Source: Weeksellaceae bacterium
Lineage (GTDB): Bacteria > Bacteroidota > Bacteroidia > Flavobacteriales > Weeksellaceae
Assembly (NCBI GenBank): GCA_028698395.1
Contig: JAQVDG010000020.1
Coordinates: 1-14,014, forward strand
DNA length: 14,014 nucleotides
Direction: 5' to 3'
The notes under the pieces were generated by a model that worked only from the letters and a program-made list of their open reading frames with translations, did no database searches and was not told the origin of the DNA. Position numbers and translations under genes: made by a program. Positions 1 through 6,857 of the stretch are shown here, piece by piece. Within the stretch, counting starts at the first letter, position 1. Every line of letters begins with the position of its first letter.

Positions 1-504
1 CGCCACTACCCATTCTTTTAATTTCTGAAAAACTCTTTCTGTTTTATTGCTTGAACGATTAACTGTAAAAAGAAGTTTTGCTAATTGTTGGGTAATGGTA
101 CTTGCTCCTCCTGAACTTCCTCCGGAGGATAGAGCCCGCATAGTTCCTTTTGCATCAATTCCGGAATGTTCTCTGAAACGAATATCTTCTCGTGCCAAAA
201 GAGCGTCAATCAAATAAGGTGGTAAATCATTATACGTAACAGGAATTCTCTTTTCGGTCTCAAAACGGTCCAACAACACACCATCGGAAGAATAAATTTC
301 AGAGGAAACATAAATATCCGGATTTTCTAAATCCTGAACATCCGGCATTTCTCCCAAAGCTCCATTGGCTGCGCTCCAAAAAACAAAATAAACTCCTACT
401 ATAAAAAGTAAAAATAATCCCCAAACGATGAAGAGCATTTTCTTTATTGGAAAATGCTTTGACGGGTTTTTTATTTTTTTGGTTTCTTTATTTGGTGTTT
501 CCAT
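1..504 (-). CDS. Class A penicillin-binding protein (PBP1A-like), N-terminal part, cut by window edge
   Basis: This is the first 168 residues of a bifunctional peptidoglycan synthase; the rest lies beyond the left edge. The protein starts METPNKETKK, has a basic cytoplasmic tail, and one membrane segment at about residues 22-44. The glycosyltransferase 51 domain then begins. Its catalytic-site motif reads AREDIRFREHSGID at 104-117, where E106 should be the catalytic glutamate, and the second signature GGASTITQQLAKLLF is at 132-146. Family members polymerise lipid II on the periplasmic face and cross-link it with a C-terminal transpeptidase domain, which is not visible here. The ATG at 504 overlaps the end of gldH by 17 bp, so the gene is probably translationally coupled to the ricT-gldH unit. 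GT51 class A PBP identity is firm; assignment to the 1A rather than another subclass is by resemblance. Confidence 0.93.
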   Translation of the reverse strand, partial: METPNKETKKIKNPSKHFPIKKMLFIVWGLFLLFIVGVYFVFWSAANGALGEMPDVQDLENPDIYVSSEIYSSDGVLLDRFETEKRIPVTYNDLPPYLIDALLAREDIRFREHSGIDAKGTMRALSSGGSSGGASTITQQLAKLLFTVNRSSNKTERVFQKLKEWVVA

Positions 505-967
505 TTGAGTCAATTTTATCCACAATTAAACTTAAATCTTCAATTCCTGTCAATTTTTCTTCTCGCATACCGTGCCAAACTGAAAACTCATACGTTCCGG
601 TATCTTTTAAACTGATGTTTTCACGATACAATAAATAAAGTTCTTTCAGGTTTCCACCGGTTCCTACCCATTCTCCGTCTTGAAATGCTAAATAATAGTG
701 TAAAGTATCTGAAAAAATCTCACCTTTCGGAGTGGTCAATTTCGTAAATAAATACAAATTACTATAAGGATATTCATTGTTGTTCCGACTCAGGAAAAAG
801 AAATTATACTTTCCAAGTGTATCTTTTATTTCAAAACTGAAATTCAAAGCAAGGTCTTTATTCCACTCATTTTTTACCGATTTTTGTTCTTGATAAAAAT
901 GAGGAGGTTCGCATTGAATAAAAAATACGAAAACAATTAATATAAAAACTAAACTATTGATTTTCAT
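488..967 (-). CDS. gldH: Gliding motility lipoprotein GldH
   Basis: A 159-residue lipoprotein recognised as GldH of the Bacteroidota gliding machinery, in which gldH mutants of Flavobacterium lose gliding. The signal peptide is residues 1-18, with lipobox FIQC and C19 as the lipidated cysteine, followed by a soluble beta-rich domain. Family-typical stretches are YPYSNLYLFTKL (66-77) and LKELYLLYREN (107-117). The frame stays open upstream to 1183, but that part is an antisense-frame shadow of the lysine-rich RicT tail. The ATG at 967 places a proper lipoprotein signal at the N-terminus and gives the usual GldH length. The start overlaps the ricT stop by 14 bp and the end overlaps the PBP start by 17 bp, so all three are probably one transcript. 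Its exact biochemical role is not known. Confidence 0.92.
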   Translation of the reverse strand: MKINSLVFILIVFVFFIQCEPPHFYQEQKSVKNEWNKDLALNFSFEIKDTLGKYNFFFLSRNNNEYPYSNLYLFTKLTTPKGEIFSDTLHYYLAFQDGEWVGTGGNLKELYLLYRENISLKDTGTYEFSVWHGMREEKLTGIEDLSLIVDKIDSNGNTK

Positions 968-2213
968 TACTTTTTCCTGATGGAGGATTTTTTTTATTAT
1001 TTTTAAATTTCTTATTTTTATTTCGATTGGAATTTGGTTTTTGGGATTCCGATTTATTTGTTGCTGTATTTTGTACTGGTTTTTTATCTTTTTGAGGTTT
1101 ATCCGAAGCGTTTGGTTTTTGTTTCTTTCGTGGCTTTTTTTTCTTTTTTTCAAATCTTTCCAAAGAATTCCCCTGAATGACATCTACAAAATCACGTTTT
1201 GGCAGATTTTCACTAAGTTCTTTAACTAAATCTTCCAAAGAAGCTGTTTTCTTTCCTTTTTTGCTTAACGCTATCAGTTCTTTAGCTTGATTAACGGTGA
1301 ACTTATACCATGTAATTCCTCCTTCTTTGTAAGCAAACCACATTTCATGCTTGAAAACATCAATTTTCATGCAATGAACTTGTCCTTTTTCAGTTTCAAA
1401 AGTACTTTCCATAGGAGGAAAATCATCCAAAGCATCCAAATAAGAATCTAATTCAAAATTCAAACAACATTTCAGTTTCCCACATTGTCCGGCTAATTTT
1501 TGAGGATTAATAGAAAGCTGTTGATAACGAGCAGCCGACGTATTAACTGAACGAAAATCTGTTAACCAGGTGGAACAGCAAAGTTCTCTGCCGGATGAAC
1601 CGATTCCTCCGATTTTAGCTGCTTCTTGTCGGTATCCGATTTGCTTCATTTCAATTCGGACACCAAAAGTTGATGCATATAATTTGATTAACTCACGGAA
1701 ATCCACTCGCCCTTCGGCTGTATAATAAAAAATTGCTTTAGTTCCGTCTCCTTGAAACTCTACATCGCTGATTTTCATTTCCAATCCCAAACTATAAGCG
1801 AGTTTTCGGGCTTCTTTTTTAACAGTATCTTCTTTTTTACGGGAAATCTGCCAGGTTTCAATGTCTTTTTCGTTTGCTTTTCTATAAATCTTTCGAATTT
1901 CTTCTGAATCTTCTCTTACTTTCTTTTTCCGCATTTGAATCCGTACCAGTTCTCCGGTCATTGTAATATTTCCTATATCATGACCGCTCTGAGCTTCTAC
2001 GGCGATGGTATCACCCACATATAAAGAGAGATTATTTGTGTTTCTAAAAAAGGATTTTCTATCGTTTTTAAATCGGACTTCAACACAATCAAAAGTGCTT
2101 TGTCCCTGAGGTAACATCATATTTGACAACCAGTCAAATACCGGGAGTTTCCCATTGCTGCTGCAGGATCCACCACAACCTCCTCCGCCTGTTCCGCAAT
2201 TTGCACAACTCAT
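954..2213 (-). CDS. ricT: PSP1-domain regulatory protein RicT (YaaT family) with Cys-rich N-terminus and basic tail
   Basis: A 419-residue cytoplasmic protein of the PSP1/YaaT/RicT family. The core, about residues 40-310, carries the hallmark IGGIGSSGRELCCSTWL (201-217) and the cysteine motif CGKLKCCLNFE (244-254). In Bacillus, RicT forms an Fe-S-containing complex with RicA and RicF that stimulates RNase Y-dependent mRNA processing; whether that role holds in Bacteroidota is inference, and neither partner is encoded here. Two additions flank the core. The N-terminus is a Cys/Gly cluster (C3, C6, C13, C17 within CANCGTGGGGCGGSC). The tail from about 355 to 419 is disordered and rich in Lys, Asn, Pro and Gln, the composition expected of a nucleic-acid-binding tail. 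The ATG at 2213 lies 23 bp from an exact TATCTTTG -7 box. The stop overlaps gldH by 14 bp. Confidence 0.93.
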   Translation of the reverse strand: MSCANCGTGGGGCGGSCSSNGKLPVFDWLSNMMLPQGQSTFDCVEVRFKNDRKSFFRNTNNLSLYVGDTIAVEAQSGHDIGNITMTGELVRIQMRKKKVREDSEEIRKIYRKANEKDIETWQISRKKEDTVKKEARKLAYSLGLEMKISDVEFQGDGTKAIFYYTAEGRVDFRELIKLYASTFGVRIEMKQIGYRQEAAKIGGIGSSGRELCCSTWLTDFRSVNTSAARYQQLSINPQKLAGQCGKLKCCLNFELDSYLDALDDFPPMESTFETEKGQVHCMKIDVFKHEMWFAYKEGGITWYKFTVNQAKELIALSKKGKKTASLEDLVKELSENLPKRDFVDVIQGNSLERFEKKKKKPRKKQKPNASDKPQKDKKPVQNTATNKSESQKPNSNRNKNKKFKNNKKNPPSGKSNENQ

Positions 2214-2236
2214 AATTAATTTTTATATATAACGTA

Positions 2237-2244
2237 CAAAGATA
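2237..2244 (-). promoter_or_regulatory. Predicted -7 promoter element upstream of ricT
   Basis: On the minus strand the sequence reads TATCTTTG, an exact match to the Bacteroidota primary-sigma -7 consensus TAnnTTTG. It ends 23 bp before the ricT ATG, which would leave a leader of roughly 15-20 nt. No TTG is visible at the -33 position, so the call rests on the -7 box and its placement. It implies that the ricT-gldH-PBP unit can be transcribed independently of the upstream MBL gene. Confidence 0.55.
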
Positions 2245-2273
2245 GGAAAATTATGAGTTTTATATGGAAAATA

Positions 2274-3140
2274 TCATATTTTGAAAACTTCTGAAAATTG
2301 ATAGGTTGCATCTAACCGAACTCCTTTTTCTGTTTTTTTAACAGTAGCTAATTGATGGTGTGCATCATGTTCAAAGAAGAAAATATAATTTTCCGTTACT
2401 GATTTTTGTAGAAATTCACCTTTTTCCTGCAAAGTCAAAAGTGGACGAGTATCGTATCCCATCACATAAGGAAGAGGGATATGACCGCAAGTTGCGAGTA
2501 AATCGGCGACATAAACAAGGTTTTGGTTTTTATACTTTATAATTGGAAGCATTTGTTTATCGGTATGTCCATTCACAAAAAGAATATCAAATCCTAAGGG
2601 TGAATTTTCCAAATGATTTCCTGATTTCGGAAGTTCGATGAATTTTAGCTGTCCTGATTCTTGAATCGGTAGGAAATTCTCAGTCAGAAAGGAAGCTTTT
2701 TCTCTTGCATTCGGGTGAATTGCCCATTCCCAATGAGCTGCATTGCTCCAATAGATGGCGTTTTTAAAACTTAATTCGTATTTTTCTTTTTTTGAATTCC
2801 ATTGTGTAGCACCTCCGCAATGGTCGAAATGAAGGTGAGTCAAAAAAACATCGGTTATATCGTCTTTTGTAAATCCATATTGGTTTAATGAGTTTTCTAA
2901 ATCATAATTTCCCCATAAATCATAATAACTAAAAAACTTTTCAGATTGTTTGTTTCCAATTCCGCAATCAATTAAAATTAAGCGATTTCCATCTTCAATC
3001 AACAAAGCACGCATTGCCAATTCGATTTTATTTTGACTGTCTGCCGGATTGGTTTTTTGCCAAATACTTTTAGGAACTACACCAAACATAGCTCCTCCGT
3101 CTAATTTGAAGTTTCCGGTTTCAATGGGATATAATTTCAT
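2274..3140 (-). CDS. MBL-fold metallo-hydrolase
   Basis: A 288-residue metallo-beta-lactamase-fold hydrolase with no signal peptide, so probably cytoplasmic. The metal-binding signature HLHFDH is at 102-107 (H102, H104, D106, H107). Candidate remaining ligands are H192 in VNGHTDKQ, D213 in VYVADLL, and H258 in FFFEHD, in the order expected for a dinuclear zinc site of the lactonase-like branch. The substrate cannot be read from the sequence; relatives hydrolyse lactones, thioesters or phosphodiesters. The frame reaches back to a TTG at 3167, but the ATG at 3140 begins MKLYPIETGNFKLDGG, the natural family N-terminus, and is preferred. A near-consensus -7 box (TTTATTTG, 3200-3207) lies upstream. 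No convincing terminator separates it from ricT, 60 bp downstream, so partial read-through is possible. Confidence 0.88.
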   Translation of the reverse strand: MKLYPIETGNFKLDGGAMFGVVPKSIWQKTNPADSQNKIELAMRALLIEDGNRLILIDCGIGNKQSEKFFSYYDLWGNYDLENSLNQYGFTKDDITDVFLTHLHFDHCGGATQWNSKKEKYELSFKNAIYWSNAAHWEWAIHPNAREKASFLTENFLPIQESGQLKFIELPKSGNHLENSPLGFDILFVNGHTDKQMLPIIKYKNQNLVYVADLLATCGHIPLPYVMGYDTRPLLTLQEKGEFLQKSVTENYIFFFEHDAHHQLATVKKTEKGVRLDATYQFSEVFKI

Positions 3141-3288
3141 TTCATAATCGATTTTAAAATAAAGCAATTTAGTATTTATCGCTGAAAGTAAAAAATCTGC
3201 AAATAAAATGAATTTTAAATGTGTTGATTATTATATTCTTTTTAAAACAGTAAAATGAAATAATAGTGTTTTGCAATTTCTTAATTAC

Positions 3289-3326
3289 AAAAAAGCACCA
3301 ATTAAATTAGTTCAATTGGTGCTTTT
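3289..3326 (-). terminator. Intrinsic terminator after the lipocalin-like lipoprotein gene
   Basis: A perfect 13-bp inverted repeat (3291-3303 with 3314-3326) encloses a 10-nt loop. On the minus strand the stem AATTGGTGCTTTT is followed by further T residues, giving a six-T run (3294-3289). It lies about 20 bp past the stop of the lipoprotein gene at 3348. On the plus strand the stem also ends in TTTT, but no plus-strand gene feeds into it. Confidence 0.85.
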
Positions 3327-3347
3327 AATTTCTTATAAGAGATGTTT

Positions 3348-3788
3348 TTAAAGTCTTGTGAAAACAAGAATAAATACTTCGTCTTCTTCTTCTTCATCCA
3401 AACTATAAATCTTTAACTTGGTAGAAGTCAATTCTTTAATAAGTACAGAATCTCCTGTTTGTTCACCTAATTCAAATCCAGTAAGCACATCACCCTCAAT
3501 TGAATAAGTTCCGGTAGTGATTTCCTGAATACAATCTTCTTCATATTGCTCAGTTTTAAAGGTTCCATCAGCAAAAAATTCAACTTCAGTAAAATTTTTT
3601 CCCGGACATAGTTGAGAAATATTAATTAAAAATTCCTCGTTATCTTCCATTAAATAACCCACTTGAGTCATATTCCACTTTCCAACGATACTTTGGGTAG
3701 CTCCGGAGTCATCATCATCACTACTACAAGATGTTACAAATCCAAAACTCAGAACGAACATTAATAAATAAAAAATTGATTTTTTCAT
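3348..3788 (-). CDS. Lipocalin-like lipoprotein, probably surface-exposed
   Basis: A 146-residue lipoprotein. The signal peptide (MKKSIFYLLMFVLSFGFVTS) ends at lipid cysteine C21, which is followed by SSDDDD. Acidic residues just after the cysteine resemble the lipoprotein export signal that sends Bacteroidota lipoproteins to the cell surface. The mature part opens with IVGKWNMTQVGYL (34-46), includes FFADGTFKTE (71-80) and GTYSIEGDVLTG (93-104), and ends in strand-forming residues. This is the layout of small Bacteroidota lipocalin-like proteins. C61 and C86 could form a disulfide. The ligand is unknown. It lies 111 bp downstream of the barrel gene without an obvious terminator between them; a 7-of-8 match to the -7 consensus (TATGTTTT, 3817-3824) could give it its own start. 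A strong terminator follows it. Confidence 0.82.
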   Translation of the reverse strand: MKKSIFYLLMFVLSFGFVTSCSSDDDDSGATQSIVGKWNMTQVGYLMEDNEEFLINISQLCPGKNFTEVEFFADGTFKTEQYEEDCIQEITTGTYSIEGDVLTGFELGEQTGDSVLIKELTSTKLKIYSLDEEEEDEVFILVFTRL

Positions 3789-3899
3789 AGTAAATTGTTT
3801 TAATAAATTTTGGGCGAAAACATAAAAATAATTTGGTTAGTTAAAGTTTTATATTTTCTTTTTTTATTACATACAATTTTTAAACTGAAAATAGAAGAA

Positions 3900-6350
3900 T
3901 TACATCATTCCTTCTCCTTCCATTTCCATACTATCATTAGCATTCTGGTCTCTTTGATTTCTTCTTTGGTCGCGTTTGCTTTGATTAAATCGATAAGTAA
4001 ATGATATATTCACAGAGCGTACATTCCATCTGAACTTACTGTCCATATAGAAATCTTCACCAAATGAAGACATTTTGAATTGTCTTGAATTCAATACGTC
4101 CCGAACACTGGCTGTTAAAGTTGCATTATCATTAAACAAATCTTTACTCAATGATAAATCCACTCCGTAACCCGGTTTTCTTTCGCTCTGTGCTGTTTTA
4201 TTTCCGGCTCTGTACATTCCTGAAATTTGTAAATTGATTTTAGCCGGCAAAGTAAATGTATTGCTGATTCTTCCAAACCAACTGAATCCATCTCCATTAA
4301 AATTTGTTGTTCGGGTAATGATTTCTCCGTTTGAGTTTGTACTGCTTTCGCTGTATTTTCCTTTGGTTGTGTAACCATATAAATTAACGTTACCCATCAA
4401 ATTCCACCATCTAAATGGGCGATAAGTAAAAGTTAAATCACCTCCATAACGCTCATCTGTTCCGACGTTTATCGGTCTTGAAATCAATACGCCCATTTCA
4501 TTAATGGATTGATATCGCTGAATATTGTCAGTAGTTCTCGAGTAATATACATTCGGTGTAAGCATGAATTTTCCCATTTTAGTTACATAAGATAATTCAT
4601 ACGAATCGGTATATTGAGGATCTAAAGCAGGGTTTCCCACTCGCATATTTCGATTATCGGAATAAGACATATAAGGAATTAAATCCCAACCTCTTGGTCT
4701 TCGGATTCGCCGACTGTAACTAAGTTGTAATTGGTCTTGATTTAAGAATTCATAATTTAAAAATAAACTTGGAAAGAAATCGGTATAGTTCTTCTTAACC
4801 GTGCTGTTATTGTAAATGGATTCTACGGTAATATCTGAATTCTCCAATCGTAATCCGGCAAAAAATGAAAATTGTCCAAATGCTCTTCCATACTGTGCAT
4901 AAGCTGCATATACATTTTGTTTATTATCGGTTCGATTCGCATAATTGTCATTCGGAATCCATGAGTTTCCTACTAAACTATCTACTTTAAAATCGGTCAG
5001 AGTTCCGGATAATTCACCTCTTAAACCAAATTCAAATCGACCTTTTTCTGCGAAAGGATATACATAATCTGCTGATATAATCACCCGATTTCGTTTTTCT
5101 TCACTTATCGATTTTTCTCTGGAATCAACAAAATCACCTATTTCTCTAAACACTCCATTTTCTGTTTCTTTGGAATAATTAACTCGGGCATCTACGTTCA
5201 ATTCATGACCTTTTGTGTCAAATTCATGTTTGAAGCTAAGATTTCCATCAATTCCGTAATCATCTTCTGTTTCATCTTGAATTCGAGAAGAAGAAGCTAA
5301 TAGGTTTTTATTGGAATCAAAATCGAGATAAGTAATGTCCGATTTGCTTTTATTATCGCCATTTCTAAAAGCTCCGGAAAGTGTAAATGTACTTTTTTCG
5401 TCCAAATAAAATTCACTTCCCAATAAAATATTGAATCCGTTATTTATTCGTTTTCCTTTTCCGGTCATGTCCTCGTAACGTGGAGTTCCGTCAGAGCCAA
5501 ATCGAGTGGTATAAGTACTTCGGCGGTTTTCCCGTTCTGCATAACGATAACCTAAATTTGTAAATAAATTCCACTTTTCAGTACGGTAATTCAGATTAGC
5601 TGAAACTCCGGCTGTTGCCGGAATCCCACCGCTCACATTCACAGAGCCATTTATTCCTTTTAATTTTCCTTTTTTAAGAATAATATTGATAATTCCGGCA
5701 CTTCCTTCAGCTTCAAATCGGGCAGAAGGATTGGTTACAATTTCAATTCTTTCTACTATATCTGCCGGTAAGCTTTTCAAAGCATCTGCTACATTGGAAA
5801 CACCAATCAGAGAAGATGGTTTTCCGTCAATCAGAATTCGTACATTTTCGTTTCCTCTCAAACTTACATTCCCTTCTCCGTCCACTTCAACCGAAGGCAC
5901 GTTTTCCAATGCTTCGGATAAAGATGCTCCTTTTGCCATTGGGTCTTTGGATAATTCATAGACTTTTTTGTCTAACTCCATCCGATACACTTGTTCATCT
6001 CCGGTGATGTTTATACCTTCTAATGCGACAACATCTTCCGTTTTTAATTCAAAAATTCCTAAATCTTCATTTTTTGTAACCTGAATTGCTCGTTCTATGG
6101 TAATTCCCATAAAAGTTTCTATAACGAGTAAATAATTTCCCGGAACAGCTTCTAATTCAAATTCTCCTTTTGAGTTGGTAATTCCGGAATTTATTTCATC
6201 AAAAGATTCCGGGTCAAGAAGTAATGCAGTTGCGTATTCTTGAGGGATTTTCTGAGAATCTTGTACCTTTCCTTTTACTGTAAAATTTTGTGCATTCAAA
6301 AATGAGACGGCAATCAAAAATGCCGCAGATAGAATTTTTTTGGCTAACAT
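3900..6350 (-). CDS. TonB-dependent-receptor-like outer-membrane beta-barrel protein
   Basis: An 816-residue outer-membrane protein. Domains in order: signal peptide 1-20 (cleavage before Q21 in LNAQN); a carboxypeptidase-regulatory-like beta-sandwich at about 23-105; a TonB receptor plug at about 110-230, with the family-typical LRGNENVRILIDGKPSSL (164-181) and IVTNPSARFEAEGSAGIINI (204-223); then a large barrel of the 'outer membrane beta-barrel family' type. The last strand ends FTYRF and is followed by a hydrophilic tail ending MEMEGEGMM. Such proteins take up ligands or act in envelope function; the substrate cannot be told, and no SusD-like partner is adjacent. The frame extends upstream to a TTG at 6368, but the ATG at 6350 gives a compact signal peptide and avoids starting beside the upstream terminator. 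No clear -7 box is visible between 6351 and 6419. Confidence 0.92.
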   Translation of the reverse strand: MLAKKILSAAFLIAVSFLNAQNFTVKGKVQDSQKIPQEYATALLLDPESFDEINSGITNSKGEFELEAVPGNYLLVIETFMGITIERAIQVTKNEDLGIFELKTEDVVALEGINITGDEQVYRMELDKKVYELSKDPMAKGASLSEALENVPSVEVDGEGNVSLRGNENVRILIDGKPSSLIGVSNVADALKSLPADIVERIEIVTNPSARFEAEGSAGIINIILKKGKLKGINGSVNVSGGIPATAGVSANLNYRTEKWNLFTNLGYRYAERENRRSTYTTRFGSDGTPRYEDMTGKGKRINNGFNILLGSEFYLDEKSTFTLSGAFRNGDNKSKSDITYLDFDSNKNLLASSSRIQDETEDDYGIDGNLSFKHEFDTKGHELNVDARVNYSKETENGVFREIGDFVDSREKSISEEKRNRVIISADYVYPFAEKGRFEFGLRGELSGTLTDFKVDSLVGNSWIPNDNYANRTDNKQNVYAAYAQYGRAFGQFSFFAGLRLENSDITVESIYNNSTVKKNYTDFFPSLFLNYEFLNQDQLQLSYSRRIRRPRGWDLIPYMSYSDNRNMRVGNPALDPQYTDSYELSYVTKMGKFMLTPNVYYSRTTDNIQRYQSINEMGVLISRPINVGTDERYGGDLTFTYRPFRWWNLMGNVNLYGYTTKGKYSESSTNSNGEIITRTTNFNGDGFSWFGRISNTFTLPAKINLQISGMYRAGNKTAQSERKPGYGVDLSLSKDLFNDNATLTASVRDVLNSRQFKMSSFGEDFYMDSKFRWNVRSVNISFTYRFNQSKRDQRRNQRDQNANDSMEMEGEGMM

Positions 6351-6369
6351 TGTTTTTATTTTATTCAAT

Positions 6370-6395
6370 AAAAATGCCTTCTATTTAGGAAGGCA
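6370..6395 (-). terminator. Terminator-like hairpin between the Spy-like gene and the barrel gene
   Basis: On the minus strand a 7-bp stem TGCCTTC / GAAGGCA with a 7-nt loop (6375-6381 paired with 6389-6395) is followed by TTTTT. It lies about 25 bp after the stop of the 6420-6782 gene and about 20 bp before the ATG at 6350. It could fully terminate the upstream transcript, or act as a leaky terminator or 5' stem-loop that tunes expression of the barrel gene. Confidence 0.65.
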
Positions 6396-6419
6396 CTATA
6401 TATAATCTTTTGTTTTCAA

Positions 6420-6782
6420 TTAATTATTTGACCTCAAGCTTGCTTTTTCTACTTTTTCCTGATCTCTTCTTTCATTAATTTTTTTCACTTTTTCTAATTG
6501 TTTCGGAGTAAGAACTGCTTGAATTGATTTCTCTTTACGGTCATTGATTTCTTTCAAATCTTTGTTTGTCGCTTTGGAACGAATCGCAATTGCTTCTTCT
6601 TTTGCTTTTTCATTAATTGCCTCAATCTGGGCAATTTGATCAGCTGTCAATTCTAATTCTGCACTCCATCTGTCAAAATTTGTCACAACTTCGGTGGTAT
6701 GAAGTTTTGAATCTGTTTTTTGCTGAGCATTTGAGAATCCTACAAATGCTAAGACAGCAGCTAAAAATAAAATGTTTCTCAT
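6420..6782 (-). CDS. Small exported helical protein with LTxxQ motifs (Spy/CpxP-like)
   Basis: A 120-residue protein with a cleavable signal peptide (MRNILFLAAVLAFVGFSNA, cut before Q20). The mature part is almost wholly charged helix. It has two motifs of the LTxxQ type, LTADQ (45-49) and LTPKQ (91-95), about 46 residues apart, as in periplasmic Spy/CpxP-type proteins. In Proteobacteria those act as chaperones or stress sensors; that role here is inference. There are no cysteines and no other catalytic motif. The ATG at 6782 lies 37 bp from an exact TACATTTG -7 box. A hairpin with a T run follows the stop. It is in the same direction as proS upstream and the outer-membrane barrel downstream, so a folding role for outer-membrane proteins is possible but unproven. 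Confidence 0.8.
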   Translation of the reverse strand: MRNILFLAAVLAFVGFSNAQQKTDSKLHTTEVVTNFDRWSAELELTADQIAQIEAINEKAKEEAIAIRSKATNKDLKEINDRKEKSIQAVLTPKQLEKVKKINERRDQEKVEKASLRSNN

Positions 6783-6819
6783 CTTTGTTGATTTTTTAAT
6801 TAATTATCCAATATTAAGC

Positions 6820-6827
6820 CAAATGTA
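6820..6827 (-). promoter_or_regulatory. Predicted -7 promoter element for the Spy-like gene
   Basis: The minus strand reads TACATTTG, an exact TAnnTTTG match, 37 bp before the ATG at 6782 and in the gap after proS. A -33 TTG is not evident. It suggests the small exported protein has its own promoter. Confidence 0.5.
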
Positions 6828-6857
6828 AAGGCGAATATAATAATATTTTGTTAAATT

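Noticed and set aside
447..638. Plus-strand open frame across the PBP/gldH overlap
   Set aside because: It is antisense to two well-supported genes and its product matches nothing I recognise.
968..1183. Upstream extension of gldH by 72 residues
   Set aside because: It is a Lys/Asn/Ile-rich shadow of the ricT basic tail in another frame. The ATG at 967 places the lipoprotein signal at the N-terminus.
2268..2282. Palindrome AAAATAT-C-ATATTTT at the end of the MBL gene
   Set aside because: It is wholly A/T with a one-base centre and no T run beyond it, so it is too weak for a terminator and likely chance in AT-rich DNA.
5686..6007. Plus-strand open frames antisense to the barrel gene plug domain
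   Set aside because: They oppose a clearly conserved plug domain and look like codon-composition shadows.
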